The notes under the pieces were generated by a model. It was not told the DNA's origin, did not search any database, and saw only the letters and a list, made by a program, of their open reading frames with translations. Shown one piece after another: positions 1 to 11,470 of a stretch of DNA of 64,000 nt (position 1 is its first letter; the number at the start of each line of letters is the position of its first letter). The stretch is from the NCBI GenBank assembly GCA_015660815.1, contig JACSDF010000002.1:21736-85735 (forward strand). The letters run 5' to 3'. Source of the stretch: Actinomycetota bacterium (GTDB taxonomy: Bacteria; Actinomycetota; Actinomycetes; Nanopelagicales; Nanopelagicaceae). The translations under genes and the position numbers were made by a program.

Positions 1-33
1 AATCCGAGATATCTTGGCCCGCCTGATTACTCA

Positions 34-1107
34 TTATTGCGTCTCACAAATTGTTGCCGAACCTACTACGCGATCACCATCGTAAATCACCATCGCCTGG
101 CCCGTAGCTAGCCCAAGGAGCGGTGTTTCCAGAACCGCGACAAGCAATCCATTCTCAATAAAGTATGTGCAAGTCAACGCCGCCCCGTGAGCACGAATCT
201 GAACAAATCCTTTATGTTTTTGCCCATCGACGGCCGGCCCACACCACACCGGTCTTTCACCGCGCATCGTTGTAATTGCTAAATCTTCTCTCGCACCAAC
301 GACAACAGTATTTGTGACGGGTTCAATTTTTAAAACAAAACGCGGTGAACCATCAGGAGTTGGAATCGTTAAACCTAAACCTTTTCGTTGGCCGATTGTG
401 TATGTGTAAGCACCTTTGTGTTCGCCGATTTTTGTACCGGATTGATCAACAATGGGACCAACATCGCTTCCTAAACGATCACGGAGCCACCCTGCATTAT
501 CGCCAGAGGGAACAAAGCAGATGTCGTGACTGTCAGGCTTTTGCGCAACGGCTAAGCCACGAGCTTCGGCCTCTTTTCGGATATCAACTTTAGTTGTATC
601 ACCCAGTGGAAAAACTGCGCCAGATATCTGTTCGACCGTTAGAACCGAGAGAACATATGACTGATCCTTTGAATGATCGACTGCGCGATGGAGTGTTTTT
701 CCACTCTCACTCACCTGGGTACGGGCATAGTGGCCAGTGACAACTCCATCAAAACCCATTGCACGCGCACGATCTAAAACTGCGGCGAATTTAATTTTTT
801 CATTGCACCGTAAACATGGATTAGGTGTGCGCCCGGCGGCGTATTCAGCTAAGAAGTCTTCAACGACACCGTCATGAAACTCTTCGGCCATATCCCAAAT
901 ATAGAAAGGAATTCCGATTACATCGGCAGCACGGCGCGCATCATGTGAGTCCTCGATAGTGCAACAGCCTCGGGCGCCAGAGCGATATTTTTGTGGGTTA
1001 GCCGACAGCGCTAAGTGCACACCTATTACTTCGTGGCCCGCCTCAACGGCTCGCGCTGCGGCAACTGCCGAATCAACGCCGCCGCTCATCGCTGCAATTA
1101 ACCTCAT
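34..1107 (-). CDS. mnmA: tRNA-specific 2-thiouridylase MnmA
   Basis: N-term [18 protein letters not shown]-loop, [41 protein letters not shown] motifs typical of MnmA. Confidence 0.97.
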   Translation of the reverse strand: MRLIAAMSGGVDSAVAAARAVEAGHEVIGVHLALSANPQKYRSGARGCCTIEDSHDARRAADVIGIPFYIWDMAEEFHDGVVEDFLAEYAAGRTPNPCLRCNEKIKFAAVLDRARAMGFDGVVTGHYARTQVSESGKTLHRAVDHSKDQSYVLSVLTVEQISGAVFPLGDTTKVDIRKEAEARGLAVAQKPDSHDICFVPSGDNAGWLRDRLGSDVGPIVDQSGTKIGEHKGAYTYTIGQRKGLGLTIPTPDGSPRFVLKIEPVTNTVVVGAREDLAITTMRGERPVWCGPAVDGQKHKGFVQIRAHGAALTCTYFIENGLLVAVLETPLLGLATGQAMVIYDGDRVVGSATICETQ

Positions 1108-2249
1108 AGTGAGTGTGCCGCCCTTCCACGGGCAATTACATCGGGAAGTACTGACACAACAAAATCACAGTCCTGTTCGGTACTCGTGGCGCCAAATGAG
1201 AAGCGAAGCGATGATTGTGCTGACGCTTCACTGTGACCCATAGCAAGCAGAACATGGCTGGCCTCATGTACCCCGGCACTACATGCCGATCCAGTAGAAC
1301 AGGAAATATGCTCGCCATCCATGAGTAAAAGCAGCGTATCGCTCTGAGTCCCAGGAAAAGTCACGTTAACAATTCCCGGTAGGCGCTCTGAGGCAAGGCC
1401 ATTAATGATTGCATCTGGAAATAAGCGTTGAACGGCGGATATAAAGCGATCTCTGAGCGCACTGACTGCAGCGGCGTTGTACCCGGGGCTAACCGCCGCA
1501 GTGGAAAAACCCACAATGCCAGGGGCGTTGAAAGTTCCGCTACGAATTTCACGCTCTTGTCCGCCTCCATGTAAAAGCGAAGGGATTTCGATTGTGCGTC
1601 TTAAAATTAGCGCACCGATCCCTAACGGTCCACTGATTTTATGCGCACTTAAACTCATAGCAGTGACACCCAGTTGAGAAAACGAGAGTGGAACTTTTTT
1701 AAAACTTTGCACGGCATCACTGTGAACCGGTATTTCACCGGCGATTGAAACAACTTCTGAAATTGGTTGAAGCACACCAGTCTCGTTATTAGAGTGCATC
1801 ACTGAAATAACGGCAATTTCATTTCCGCGTTTTTCAACTAAGTTAGCAAGAAATTCTAAATCAATGGTTCCGTTGTGATTGACGGGAATCTCAATAACTT
1901 CGGCCGCCTCATGTGTTGCCAACCAATGAGCCGGATCTAAAATCGCATGATGCTCGATGCTTGAAATTACAACAATATTTTTCCCTTTATCCCGGCCCGC
2001 CCAGTACAGACCTTTCAAAGCAATATTGTTCGCCTCTGTCCCTGATGCGGTAAATATGATTTCGCTGGGCAGGCATCCAATCTCTGCAGCTAAAACTTCG
2101 CGCGCATCCTCTAAAGTTTTTCTCGTTGCGCGACCATGCGCATGCAGACTTGAAGGATTACCAAGTGCCGCAGCTTGATCTGACATCGCAGCAAGTGCCC
2201 GTGCATCAATTGGCGTGGTTGCTGCATGGTCAAGGTAAATCGATGGCAT
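1104..2249 (-). CDS. Cysteine desulfurase (IscS/NifS family, class V aminotransferase)
   Basis: [41 protein letters not shown] (PLP Lys), [10 protein letters not shown] (catalytic Cys loop); overlaps mnmA by 4 nt. Confidence 0.95.
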   Translation of the reverse strand: MPSIYLDHAATTPIDARALAAMSDQAAALGNPSSLHAHGRATRKTLEDAREVLAAEIGCLPSEIIFTASGTEANNIALKGLYWAGRDKGKNIVVISSIEHHAILDPAHWLATHEAAEVIEIPVNHNGTIDLEFLANLVEKRGNEIAVISVMHSNNETGVLQPISEVVSIAGEIPVHSDAVQSFKKVPLSFSQLGVTAMSLSAHKISGPLGIGALILRRTIEIPSLLHGGGQEREIRSGTFNAPGIVGFSTAAVSPGYNAAAVSALRDRFISAVQRLFPDAIINGLASERLPGIVNVTFPGTQSDTLLLLMDGEHISCSTGSACSAGVHEASHVLLAMGHSEASAQSSLRFSFGATSTEQDCDFVVSVLPDVIARGRAAHSL

Positions 2250-2259
2250 GCCGCTAATT

Positions 2260-3213
2260 CTAGGGTTTACGTGCCTTTATGCCCTCAGTGGCCTTTGGTA
2301 GGACCGTAAAGAGATCACCAACTACACCAAAATCGGCGATTTCGAAAATCGGTGCCTCAGGATCTTTATTGATAACAAGGATTGCTTTACTGGTTTGCAT
2401 GCCAGCTCTATGTTGAATCGCGCCGGAAATACCACAGGCGACATATAACTGTGGACTTACGGTCTTACCAGTCTGACCAACTTGGTGAGTGTGTGGATAC
2501 CAACCGGCATCTGTCGCAGCACGAGATGCACCAACTGCCGCACCTAGTGAATCGGCAAATGCCTCAACAGCTGTGAAATCTCCATTTGTACCACGCCCAC
2601 CCGATACAACTATGTCGGCTTCGGTCAACTCAGGACGTCCGCCTTCTTCTGGTGGTTGCACCGATGTTACAACGCTCTTTTTTGCGTTCTCACCAATATC
2701 CATTGTGAGAGTTTCAATTGTTGGATGAACCTCTTGCAGATCTGGAGTTATGGAGTTTGGGCGCACAGTAATAATTGGTACTCCGTGAGAGATTTTAGAG
2801 TGCACTGTAGTTGAGCCACCAAAAACCAGCTGGGTGGCGATTAAATCCGCGCTAATGTCAACGGCATCGGTAATTATTCCAGAGTTGCTTTTTACGGCTA
2901 ATCGACCCGCGACCTCTTTACCGAATGCATGCGATGCGATTAAAACTGCACTCGGGGCTTTCAATGTAATTATTTGGTTTAGAACATCGGCCGAAGCCGC
3001 TACCCCATGCGTTGTGAAACTATCTGACTCAACGACAATAACATTAGTTATAGGACCGTGAGAAACTGCGGCTGCATATTCAGAACCTTTGCCAACTGGT
3101 GCAAGCACTACAGCAGTCACCTCTGCAATTCGTGCGGCGACAGTAGCGAGTTCGGCCGTGGTTCTGCTCAATTTTGCACCGATGAAATCGGCGAGAATTA
3201 ATACATTGCTCAT
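2260..3213 (-). CDS. etfA: Electron transfer flavoprotein alpha subunit
   Basis: C-terminal FAD domain GRGTNGDF...[41 protein letters not shown]. Confidence 0.96.
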   Translation of the reverse strand: MSNVLILADFIGAKLSRTTAELATVAARIAEVTAVVLAPVGKGSEYAAAVSHGPITNVIVVESDSFTTHGVAASADVLNQIITLKAPSAVLIASHAFGKEVAGRLAVKSNSGIITDAVDISADLIATQLVFGGSTTVHSKISHGVPIITVRPNSITPDLQEVHPTIETLTMDIGENAKKSVVTSVQPPEEGGRPELTEADIVVSGGRGTNGDFTAVEAFADSLGAAVGASRAATDAGWYPHTHQVGQTGKTVSPQLYVACGISGAIQHRAGMQTSKAILVINKDPEAPIFEIADFGVVGDLFTVLPKATEGIKARKP

Positions 3214-3995
3214 ATCAGCTTTTTTTCTACTAGAAAGGCAACAACTTGATCTCCAGCGGTTCCATCATCGGTAATTATGACACCCGCAGCGCGAGCCGGT
3301 CTAAGTGATGCATCAACGACGACGGACCATTGACTTTCAATTGAAATTCCAAGGCTCGCAACATTTATCGTTTCGATAGTTTTTTTCTTAGCGGCCATGA
3401 TGCCTTTAAATGATGGGTAACGCGGTTCATTAATTTTTTCAACCACCGATACAACTACAGGAAACTCGCCGAACATCTCTTCAACTCCAGTTTCAGTAAC
3501 CCGAGTAATATTCACTTTTTTGGCCGATGAATCAACTGTTACCGCTGAGGCAAAAGTAAGTTGAGCACAACCAATCCGTTCGGCAATCATCGCCGGTACA
3601 ACACTCATTCGCGCATCTGTTGATTCAGTTCCGCAGATAATGAGATCAAACTGGCCCTGTGAAATAACTGTAGATAAAACTTTTGACGTCGTGAGTGCAT
3701 CGGCACCGGCGAGCGCGGCATCACTAATTAAGATTGCACCGTTTGCCCCCATTGAGAGCGCCTTGCGCAGCGATTCGCTCGCACGCTCTGGACCCATTGA
3801 AATCACAGTTACAGTATTAGGTCCGCCCTCATCGTTGCCGCCATGTGCTTCGACAATACGCATAGCCTCTTCAATGGCATACTCATCGAGATCATTGAGA
3901 ACCGCATCAACGTTGACTCGATCTAATAACCCATCAACCATCTTCTTTTCTGCCCATGAATCCGGGACCTGCTTGATGCAGACAGCAATCTTCAT
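3210..3995 (-). CDS. etfB: Electron transfer flavoprotein beta subunit
   Basis: MKIAVCIKQVPDSWAEK, NDLDEYAIEEAMRI, SMGPERASESLRKALSMGA; overlaps etfA. Confidence 0.95.
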   Translation of the reverse strand: MKIAVCIKQVPDSWAEKKMVDGLLDRVNVDAVLNDLDEYAIEEAMRIVEAHGGNDEGGPNTVTVISMGPERASESLRKALSMGANGAILISDAALAGADALTTSKVLSTVISQGQFDLIICGTESTDARMSVVPAMIAERIGCAQLTFASAVTVDSSAKKVNITRVTETGVEEMFGEFPVVVSVVEKINEPRYPSFKGIMAAKKKTIETINVASLGISIESQWSVVVDASLRPARAAGVIITDDGTAGDQVVAFLVEKKLI

Positions 3996-4118
3996 GGCGC
4001 ATATGTTACTGATGGGTAACTGTAATCTCCACTCCAGAGCCGTAATTTCACCCGAGATTTGCCAACACGTAACCTCTACTTTGACTTTAGTGTTTGCGCA
4101 GAGCAGACCCTTATCACC

Positions 4119-5258
4119 ATGGTGCTGCGAATTGCTCTTGTGACTGAATCATTTCTGCCTCAGATAAATGGAGTAACTAATAGCGTCCTTAGAATTCTTG
4201 AAGGATTTGCCAGGGAAGGGCACGAAGCCCTGGTCATTGCACCTGAAAGCGCTGATGCCCCCCGCGAGTATGCCGGCTTTCGAGTCAAGCATGTCCCGAG
4301 CCTTGAAATGAAAGGGCTGATTCCAGTTGGTTTTCCGCAACGCGCCTTAGAACCACTCATTGATGGCTTTGCACCAGATGTAATCCACTTAGCATCACCG
4401 ATATTTCTCGGAAGTTACGTAACCAAAATCGCAACACGGTTAGAGATTCCAACGCTATCTGTCTATCAAACCGACATCGCTGGATTTGCACGGCACTATG
4501 GAATGAGCGTGGCGCATAGTGGACTAAAAAAGTGGGTCGCAAAGATTCACTCACAAACAAATCGCACTCTAGCTCCCTCGAAGTGGTCATGCTCAGATCT
4601 TGCGAAATCCGGCGTTCCAAATGTTCACCTTTGGCAACGAGGTGTCGATAACATCAAATTCTCTCCGGTAAAACGCGATCCTGATCTGCGAAATCAACTA
4701 CTTGGTCACCGTAGTGACCGAAAAATAATTGGTTATGTAGGTCGCCTCGCCAATGAAAAACGTGTCGAAGATCTTTTGGTGCTCGATCAACGCGATGATA
4801 TTCAAATAGTAATTATTGGAGAAGGTCCTGCCCGAACCAGATTAGAGCGTTTGCTTCCTAATGCACGTTTTGTGGGATACCAAAGCGGCGAGGATTTGGC
4901 GCGCTATTACGCGTCATTAGATATTTTTGTTCATACTGGAAAGCATGAAACTTTTTGTCAATCGATTCAAGAGGCTTTAGCATCTGGAATTCCAGTAATC
5001 GCTCCGAATTTTGGTGGGCCAACAGATTTAGTTCAACATGAGTTTACGGGATACTTAATTGATACCGCCGATAGCCAAGCCCTCAGTAGAAGCGTAACTA
5101 ATATTCTAACAAGCTTTGATGCAGTATCCGTTGCAGTCAGAGCACGTGAGTCAGTCATTAAGCGCACATGGCCATTAGTCCATAAGCAACTTATCAATCA
5201 TTACTATGAAATTCTTTCGGAATCGGCTACTCGAGTAGAGAGTGAAAAAGTCGCATGA
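4119..5258 (+). CDS. Glycosyltransferase family 4 (MgtA/PimB-like mannosyltransferase)
   Basis: RIALVTESFLPQINGVTNSVLRILEGF N-term and GxxHETFCQSIQEALASGIPVIAPNFGGP GT4 signature; track ORF begins at 4059 but the homologous start is the ATG at 4119. Confidence 0.9.
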   Translation: MVLRIALVTESFLPQINGVTNSVLRILEGFAREGHEALVIAPESADAPREYAGFRVKHVPSLEMKGLIPVGFPQRALEPLIDGFAPDVIHLASPIFLGSYVTKIATRLEIPTLSVYQTDIAGFARHYGMSVAHSGLKKWVAKIHSQTNRTLAPSKWSCSDLAKSGVPNVHLWQRGVDNIKFSPVKRDPDLRNQLLGHRSDRKIIGYVGRLANEKRVEDLLVLDQRDDIQIVIIGEGPARTRLERLLPNARFVGYQSGEDLARYYASLDIFVHTGKHETFCQSIQEALASGIPVIAPNFGGPTDLVQHEFTGYLIDTADSQALSRSVTNILTSFDAVSVAVRARESVIKRTWPLVHKQLINHYYEILSESATRVESEKVA

Positions 5259-6409
5259 GAATTGTCCATGTTGCTAATTTTTATGGCCCTAAATCCGGAG
5301 GAATCCGAACCACTCTGCATGAGCTCGGTGCTGGTTATATTGCAAGGGGACATGAATTTACCTACATTGTTCCGGGTAACGGTTTTTATTGCGAAGAAAC
5401 GGCCGATGGAAGAAAGATTACGGTTCCATCAATTGAACTTCCATTTAGCGGTGGCTATCGAATCATTCGAAATAACGGTGGGATTAAACGGCTTCTCATC
5501 ACTCTAAAACCCGATGTTTTGGAGGTTTCTGATCGTTTTACACTCTCAGGTGTCGGCAAATGGGCAGGTGCGCGAAGAATTAAGACAGTGGTTTTTAGTC
5601 ACGAGACTTTAGTTGGTCTAGCAAGACAGTATTTTCCATTCCCGCTGACTCCGATTATCGATTGGCACAACAAGCGCCTGGCAAAGCGATTTAACTACGT
5701 CATAGCCACCACGGCCTTTGCGGCACGCGAATTTGAAAAATTGGAGATTGATAATTTAGTACGCGTGCCTCTAGGGGTCAATCTTGAAGTTTTTAGTCCA
5801 AAGAAAAGAGATGAAGAACTTAGAGTTGAACTGCTCAAAGGTAGTGAAGTTCTATTGGTTCACTGCGGACGACTTTCACGAGAGAAAAACCCTGCGCGCT
5901 CTATTGAAACTCTACAACTACTCCTTGATCGCGGAATAAAGGCGCGCTTGATTTATGTCGGCATCGGTCCACTCTTTAGAAAGTTAAGAGAGAAAGCTAA
6001 AGATTTGCCTGTAACTTTTCTTGGATATATTGCCGATCGCGATCGAGTTTCAGAAATTCTTGCATCGGCCGATGTCTCGTTGGCACCAGGACCGATTGAG
6101 ACGTTTTGCCTAGCGGCTCTAGAATCTCTGGCTTCAGGAACGCCAGTAGTTGCATCAAACACTAGCGCTGTTGGCGAATACCTACTCCTTGGTGCAATGC
6201 AACCCGTGGGAGCGGTCGCACACAATAATCCACAATCATTTGCCGATGCGGTTGAGGCGGTCATTGAAATGAGAAAACGAGATCGAAACTTGCCATCGCT
6301 TTGCCAACAACAAGCTGAAAACTTTCCCTGGAGTTCGACTATTTCGCTGATGCTCACACTTCACGGTGAATTACCACAACGCTTCAAACGAAGTTTAAGG
6401 GCGGCATGA
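5255..6409 (+). CDS. Glycosyltransferase family 4
   Basis: IVHVANFYGPKSGGIRTTLHELG N-term; LSREKNPARSIE; PGPIETFCLAALESLASGTPVVAS GT4 motif; 4-nt overlap with the upstream gene. Confidence 0.9.
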   Translation: MRIVHVANFYGPKSGGIRTTLHELGAGYIARGHEFTYIVPGNGFYCEETADGRKITVPSIELPFSGGYRIIRNNGGIKRLLITLKPDVLEVSDRFTLSGVGKWAGARRIKTVVFSHETLVGLARQYFPFPLTPIIDWHNKRLAKRFNYVIATTAFAAREFEKLEIDNLVRVPLGVNLEVFSPKKRDEELRVELLKGSEVLLVHCGRLSREKNPARSIETLQLLLDRGIKARLIYVGIGPLFRKLREKAKDLPVTFLGYIADRDRVSEILASADVSLAPGPIETFCLAALESLASGTPVVASNTSAVGEYLLLGAMQPVGAVAHNNPQSFADAVEAVIEMRKRDRNLPSLCQQQAENFPWSSTISLMLTLHGELPQRFKRSLRAA

Positions 6410-7258
6410 ATGAACTCAATTGCTACCTTCGTTGTTTTGGGAGATAGTGCAGCTGCAGGTACAGGCGATGCTGATGCCAATGGCGCACTTAGAGGTTGGT
6501 CGTATTATTTGGCAAGACATTTTAATCAACCACTCGTGTATGCAAATCTCTCTCGACCAGGTGCGCAATCTACTGAAGTGCTGATAGATCAACTTCCGAA
6601 AGCACTTTCACTCGATCCGACGCTAACGGCCGTAATAGTAGGTGGCAATGATGCATTGCGGAATGGCTTTAGCCCAGAACTCTTACACAATAATCTTCGG
6701 CAGGTTCTTGAAGCTTTACGTGAGAATGGTTCAGAGATAATGCTCTTGCAACTTCATGAACCAACTCAAATCGCGCCGTTGCCAAAGACACTGGGAGTCA
6801 TAATAAATCGAAGAATAAACTCAGTAAACGCGGTAGTGAGAGCAGTTGGTGCTGAGTTTGGTGCTCACATTTTATCTGCACGCGATATTCCAGATATCTA
6901 TGTCAGGAATCGCTGGCACGTAGATCGAATGCATCCTTCAAAATTTGGTCATCAGATTTTGGCGCACAATTTCCGTGAAATTCTTTTCCCACGTTGGGAT
7001 ATTTCTCCGGTACAAATAGATCCCGTAGTCGGTCGTCCAAGAAAGGATTCTTTGCTGTGGATGTTGCGACATGCAACACCTTGGTTTATTAAGCGAAGTG
7101 TCGATCTTTTACCAGCAGCGCTCATTCTAGTTATGCGTGAGTATTTTAAAATTCTTACCCGACGCAACAGAGATGTGGGAGCTACTGTGTACTTCCCTGA
7201 GTTTGTGAACCTACGCGAGGCTAAATTTCCGCTAGTTCAAGAGGTTCGCGTGTCGTAA
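6410..7258 (+). CDS. SGNH/GDSL-type hydrolase
   Basis: VVLGDSAAAGTGD (GDS block), GGNDALR (GxND block), DRMHPSKFGH (DxxHP block). Confidence 0.88.
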   Translation: MNSIATFVVLGDSAAAGTGDADANGALRGWSYYLARHFNQPLVYANLSRPGAQSTEVLIDQLPKALSLDPTLTAVIVGGNDALRNGFSPELLHNNLRQVLEALRENGSEIMLLQLHEPTQIAPLPKTLGVIINRRINSVNAVVRAVGAEFGAHILSARDIPDIYVRNRWHVDRMHPSKFGHQILAHNFREILFPRWDISPVQIDPVVGRPRKDSLLWMLRHATPWFIKRSVDLLPAALILVMREYFKILTRRNRDVGATVYFPEFVNLREAKFPLVQEVRVS

Positions 7259-7295
7259 TTCGCACATAATCTACTAATCAGGGCAGTATTGCCCC

Positions 7296-9404
7296 GTGCT
7301 TCCCGCAGACCCTCGAACCCTTGGCGCTACTGTTACCGATGGTGGAACTAATTTTGCTATCTGGTCTAATGCCGCCGATGCTGTTGAGCTCTGCTTATTT
7401 AATGAGATTAACGGCGCATTAGTGGAAACTCGCTTTGCGATGTCACATAGAAATGGACCTATCTGGCACGGTTATTTAGCTGGAGTCCGTCCTGGACAGC
7501 GCTATGGCTATCGAATGTATGGGCCATGGCATCCTCAAAACGGTGTTCGCTTTAACGCTGCAAAGCTATTAATTGATCCATATACCCATCACTTAGATGG
7601 CGATCTAACGTATGCACCTGAAATCTATGGATATGTCGCACACAATGGCACCGGCGGTGGCGATTTAAGCATGCGTGATGGCCGTGATAGTGCCGGCTTT
7701 GTTCCGTACTCGGTCGTTACTGATCATCGTGTTCGCGAAATAGCTCGCCCCTTAGTGCCGTGGGCCAAAACAGTTATTTACGAAGCTCACGTACAGGGAT
7801 TAACTGCCAAAAATCCAAATATTCCTGAGAGTGAACGTGGAACGTATAAAGCGTTGGGACATCCCAGCACGATTGCACACTTAAAATCAATTGGAATTAC
7901 CGCACTTGAACTTTTGCCCATTGCCGCATCGATAACAGAGCCAGCAATATTTGATCGTGGTCGAATAAATTACTGGGGATATAACTCAATTGCATTTAGC
8001 GCACCGCATTCAGCGTATGCCTCTAGCGCTGATCCGATCAGCGAACTTCAATGGGCAGTTGACCAATTACACAACGCGGGAATCGAAGTTATTTTAGATG
8101 TTGTTTACAACCACACTGCCGAAGGTGGCGTTGGTGGTCCAACGCTCTCTTACAAAGGAATAGATAATAAGGCTTACTACCGTCACGATAACCACGGTAA
8201 TTATGTTGATGTAACGGGGTGTGGCAATACTTTTGCCGCAAGTAACCCACACTCGGTGCGACAGATAATTGATTCACTGCGTTGGTGGATTGAAGTAATT
8301 GGTGTCGATGGATTTAGATTTGATTTAACTACCGCGCTCTACACAAGTTCAAGTGCTTTTAACTCATCCTTATTGTCTGCAATCGGATCGGACTCAGTCC
8401 TGCGCAACTTTAAAATGATTGCAGAGCCATGGGATGTTAAACGATATTCCTTAGGTGATTTTCCGCATCCGTGGCGAGAGTGGAATGATGTCTATCGCGA
8501 CTCAGCACGCCAGTTCTGGCTCGGTGATCTTGAACGCGGCTTCGGCGATGGAGTCTCTGATATAGCTAGCAGTATTAGTGGTTCCAGTTCAATTTTCTAT
8601 TATCGCGGTCCCACATCTTCAATAAACTTTATCGCCGCTCACGATGGCTTCACGCTCCATGACATGGTGACCTATAACGAGAAAAATAATTTAGCTAACG
8701 GTGAAAACAATGCCGATGGAAGTGATTCGAATAGATCGTGGAACGTAGGTAGAGAGGGTGAAAGTGATGACCCAACTATCCAAGAAACCAGACATCGAAT
8801 AAAGAAATCGCTTTTAGCGACATTAATGCTCTCTTCAGGAGTTCCAATGCTCAATATGGGCGATGAGGTCAGTCGTACACAAGCTGGATCTAATAATGCC
8901 TATTCTCTTCCGATCGAAATGCTTCAAGAAAGTGAAGAAGATTTCAATGGTGGGTGGGCGCTACCTTGGGAGTTAAATAGCCAGGCTGAAGATGTTTTGG
9001 CGACGGTTCAATCACTTGCACAGATTCGCCAAACTTATTTGGCAGATGTTGCATCCGAGTTTTTCACTGGAATAGTCGATCATGGCACGCGCCGTAAAGA
9101 TATTGCTTGGTTTTCATTGGGCGGCCGAGAAATGAGCGATGACCATTGGGCCGATGAGGAGAAACGAAGCATTACAGTCTTCATTGAAGCCGATCCATCG
9201 CGAGGTCTACTGCTATTGCTGAACTCCTCAAAGATTGAAACTCTTTTTACTTTACCTGATGCACAGTGGGGTGAAACTTTTCGATGCATTTTTGATGCAA
9301 GTAAGAGAGTTGCAACGTATGAGCCGGTCATCGCTGCGCCAAATGCAAAGATTTCAGTTCCAGCGCACAGCGCCCAAGTCTGGCTTGTTTCGCGTACTAG
9401 GTAG
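7296..9404 (+). CDS. glgX: Glycogen debranching enzyme GlgX (GH13)
   Basis: CBM48-like N-term GATVTDGGTNFAIWS; VILDVVYNHTAEG, GFRFDLTTAL, AEPWD, FIAAHDGFTLHDMVTYNEKNN. Confidence 0.95.
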   Translation: MLPADPRTLGATVTDGGTNFAIWSNAADAVELCLFNEINGALVETRFAMSHRNGPIWHGYLAGVRPGQRYGYRMYGPWHPQNGVRFNAAKLLIDPYTHHLDGDLTYAPEIYGYVAHNGTGGGDLSMRDGRDSAGFVPYSVVTDHRVREIARPLVPWAKTVIYEAHVQGLTAKNPNIPESERGTYKALGHPSTIAHLKSIGITALELLPIAASITEPAIFDRGRINYWGYNSIAFSAPHSAYASSADPISELQWAVDQLHNAGIEVILDVVYNHTAEGGVGGPTLSYKGIDNKAYYRHDNHGNYVDVTGCGNTFAASNPHSVRQIIDSLRWWIEVIGVDGFRFDLTTALYTSSSAFNSSLLSAIGSDSVLRNFKMIAEPWDVKRYSLGDFPHPWREWNDVYRDSARQFWLGDLERGFGDGVSDIASSISGSSSIFYYRGPTSSINFIAAHDGFTLHDMVTYNEKNNLANGENNADGSDSNRSWNVGREGESDDPTIQETRHRIKKSLLATLMLSSGVPMLNMGDEVSRTQAGSNNAYSLPIEMLQESEEDFNGGWALPWELNSQAEDVLATVQSLAQIRQTYLADVASEFFTGIVDHGTRRKDIAWFSLGGREMSDDHWADEEKRSITVFIEADPSRGLLLLLNSSKIETLFTLPDAQWGETFRCIFDASKRVATYEPVIAAPNAKISVPAHSAQVWLVSRTR

Positions 9405-9436
9405 TAATCGTTATTTGTGGGTAATATTTAGAAACC

Positions 9437-10345
9437 ATGTTGGCACTCATCGCACCCGGTCAGGGTTCTCAAACTCCCGGAATGCTCAACTCCTGGATTG
9501 TGGATGCGAGCACGAGAAATTTATTAAGTGCATGGTCAAAGGATATTGATTTAGATCTCGTGCACCTTGGCACAACTGCAGATGCCGATGAGATTAAAGA
9601 TACGGCGAATGCCCAACCACTCATTGTTGCAACTTCTCTATTGGCCGCACATGCACTTGCTTTAGACAATGTTGCACTCACATCTGGTCATTCTGTCGGC
9701 GAACTAACTGCCGCCGCGATTAGCGGTGCAATAAGTGCAAGCGATGCACTCACTTTGGTCAGAGCCCGGGGCGTGGAAATGGCAAAGGCCGCAGCACTTA
9801 TGCCTACGGGTATGTCGGCAGTGCTTGGTGGAGATCGAAATGAAGTTGTCGCGGCAATTACGGTGTTGGGATTAGTTGCGGCAAATGAGAATGGCGCGGG
9901 ACAGATAGTTGCCGCTGGAGATCTCACTGCGCTGGCGGCCCTCGGCGAAAATCCACCGCTCGGAGCACGAGTGCGCGCACTATCGGTTGCTGGAGCTTTT
10001 CATACCCCATACATGCTCGAAGCGGTTGCACCGCTGAGTGATTTAGCGGCCACAATTACGACGCGCCAACCAATGATTCCATTTATCTCAAATAAAGATG
10101 GTGCGGCAGTAAGAAATGGCACTGAAATCGTGGCTCGAATAGTCAGCCAGATTACTAATCCAGTCCGCTGGGATCTTTGTATGCAGAGTTTAAAAACTAT
10201 GGGAGTTACAGGTGTCATTGAACTGCCACCTGCCGGAACTCTGGTTGGCTTACTCAAACGCGCAGTTCCTGAAATTGAGAGCTTTGCTTTGAAGAGTGCG
10301 CTCGACCTAGATGCGGCACGAGAATTCGCAGGAAGGCACATATGA
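9437..10345 (+). CDS. fabD: Malonyl-CoA:ACP transacylase
   Basis: LIAPGQGSQTPGM, SGHSVGELTAAAISG (GHSxGE), GAFHTPYM; heads the fab operon. Confidence 0.95.
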   Translation: MLALIAPGQGSQTPGMLNSWIVDASTRNLLSAWSKDIDLDLVHLGTTADADEIKDTANAQPLIVATSLLAAHALALDNVALTSGHSVGELTAAAISGAISASDALTLVRARGVEMAKAAALMPTGMSAVLGGDRNEVVAAITVLGLVAANENGAGQIVAAGDLTALAALGENPPLGARVRALSVAGAFHTPYMLEAVAPLSDLAATITTRQPMIPFISNKDGAAVRNGTEIVARIVSQITNPVRWDLCMQSLKTMGVTGVIELPPAGTLVGLLKRAVPEIESFALKSALDLDAAREFAGRHI

Positions 10346-11361
10346 GTTTAAAACTTCCAGCGGTCGGCAACAGTCAAATTCTCTCAGTAGGTTCGTACCG
10401 CCCTAAACGCCTTGTTCCCAATAGTGAAATCGTGGATCGCATAGATTCCAGCGATGAGTGGATTCAGCAGCGCACTGGAATTCAAAGCCGTCGCTTTGCA
10501 GGCCCTGATGAAACAATCATTACAATGGCACAAGCTGCATGCGAGAGTGCTCTAAAGCGCGCGAATTTAACAATTGCAGAAATTGATACGTTAATTTTAG
10601 CCACAATTACATATCCATTCCAAGCACCTAGTGCGGCGACGGATTTGATTAATGTTTTAGGTAATCCAAAAGCTGCAGCTTTTGATATCAGTGCTGCTTG
10701 TGCCGGTTTCTGCTACGGCGTTGCAATGGCAAGTGACCTTGTTCGTACAGGAAGTGCAAAAAATGTTTTAGTTGTCGGAGTTGAAAAGATCTCCGATTTT
10801 ACCGATCCAGATGATAGAGCAACGGCATTTATATTTGGAGATGGCGCTGGTGCAGTAATTATTGGGCGCAGTGATGAGGCGCGTATCGGTCCAGTAGTGT
10901 GGGGCTCAGATGCCGATTCGCGCGATGCAATTTTGCTGAACCCGGCTTATACAGAGTTTAGAAATTCACCCGATAAAGGAGTTTCGGAAATTGGTTGGCC
11001 AAATATTTCGCAGCAAGGCCAAGCGGTATATCGATGGGCGGTATTTACTGTTAGTAAAGTTGGAATTAAAGCATTGGAAGCCGCTGGTGTGCGTCCTGAT
11101 GAACTTGGCGCGTTCATTCCACATCAGGCAAATATGCGCATCATCGAATCCATGGCTAAGGAGATAAAGATTCCGGCTAACGTTGTCATCGCAGATGATA
11201 TTCGGGTAAATGGAAATACTTCTGCGGCCTCGATTCCCCTTGCTATGGATGTACTACTTGAAAAACATCCGCACCTTCACGGCACTCTGGCGCTACTTAT
11301 CGGCTATGGCGCAGGCCTAGTATTTGCCGCTCAAGTAGTGCAATTGCCTCCAAAACCTTGA
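10342..11361 (+). CDS. fabH: Beta-ketoacyl-ACP synthase III
   Basis: SSDEWIQQRTGIQSRRFA, DISAACAGFCYG (catalytic Cys), FIPHQANMRI, NGNTSAASIPLA. Confidence 0.96.
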   Translation: MSLKLPAVGNSQILSVGSYRPKRLVPNSEIVDRIDSSDEWIQQRTGIQSRRFAGPDETIITMAQAACESALKRANLTIAEIDTLILATITYPFQAPSAATDLINVLGNPKAAAFDISAACAGFCYGVAMASDLVRTGSAKNVLVVGVEKISDFTDPDDRATAFIFGDGAGAVIIGRSDEARIGPVVWGSDADSRDAILLNPAYTEFRNSPDKGVSEIGWPNISQQGQAVYRWAVFTVSKVGIKALEAAGVRPDELGAFIPHQANMRIIESMAKEIKIPANVVIADDIRVNGNTSAASIPLAMDVLLEKHPHLHGTLALLIGYGAGLVFAAQVVQLPPKP

Positions 11362-11470
11362 GATTTCCGCCACTCAAGGGCGCTGGTACTCGTAAGTATC
11401 GAATTTTTCATAGACAATAACGACCTATTAGTATCATTAATTAAACCAGCTAACGGATGGAAGAAATAAA

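Noticed and set aside
5262-5507. Plus-strand ORF overlapping the second GT4 gene in another frame (and similar out-of-frame ORFs throughout the track)
   Set aside because: Lie wholly inside well-supported genes, have low-information composition and no recognisable family.
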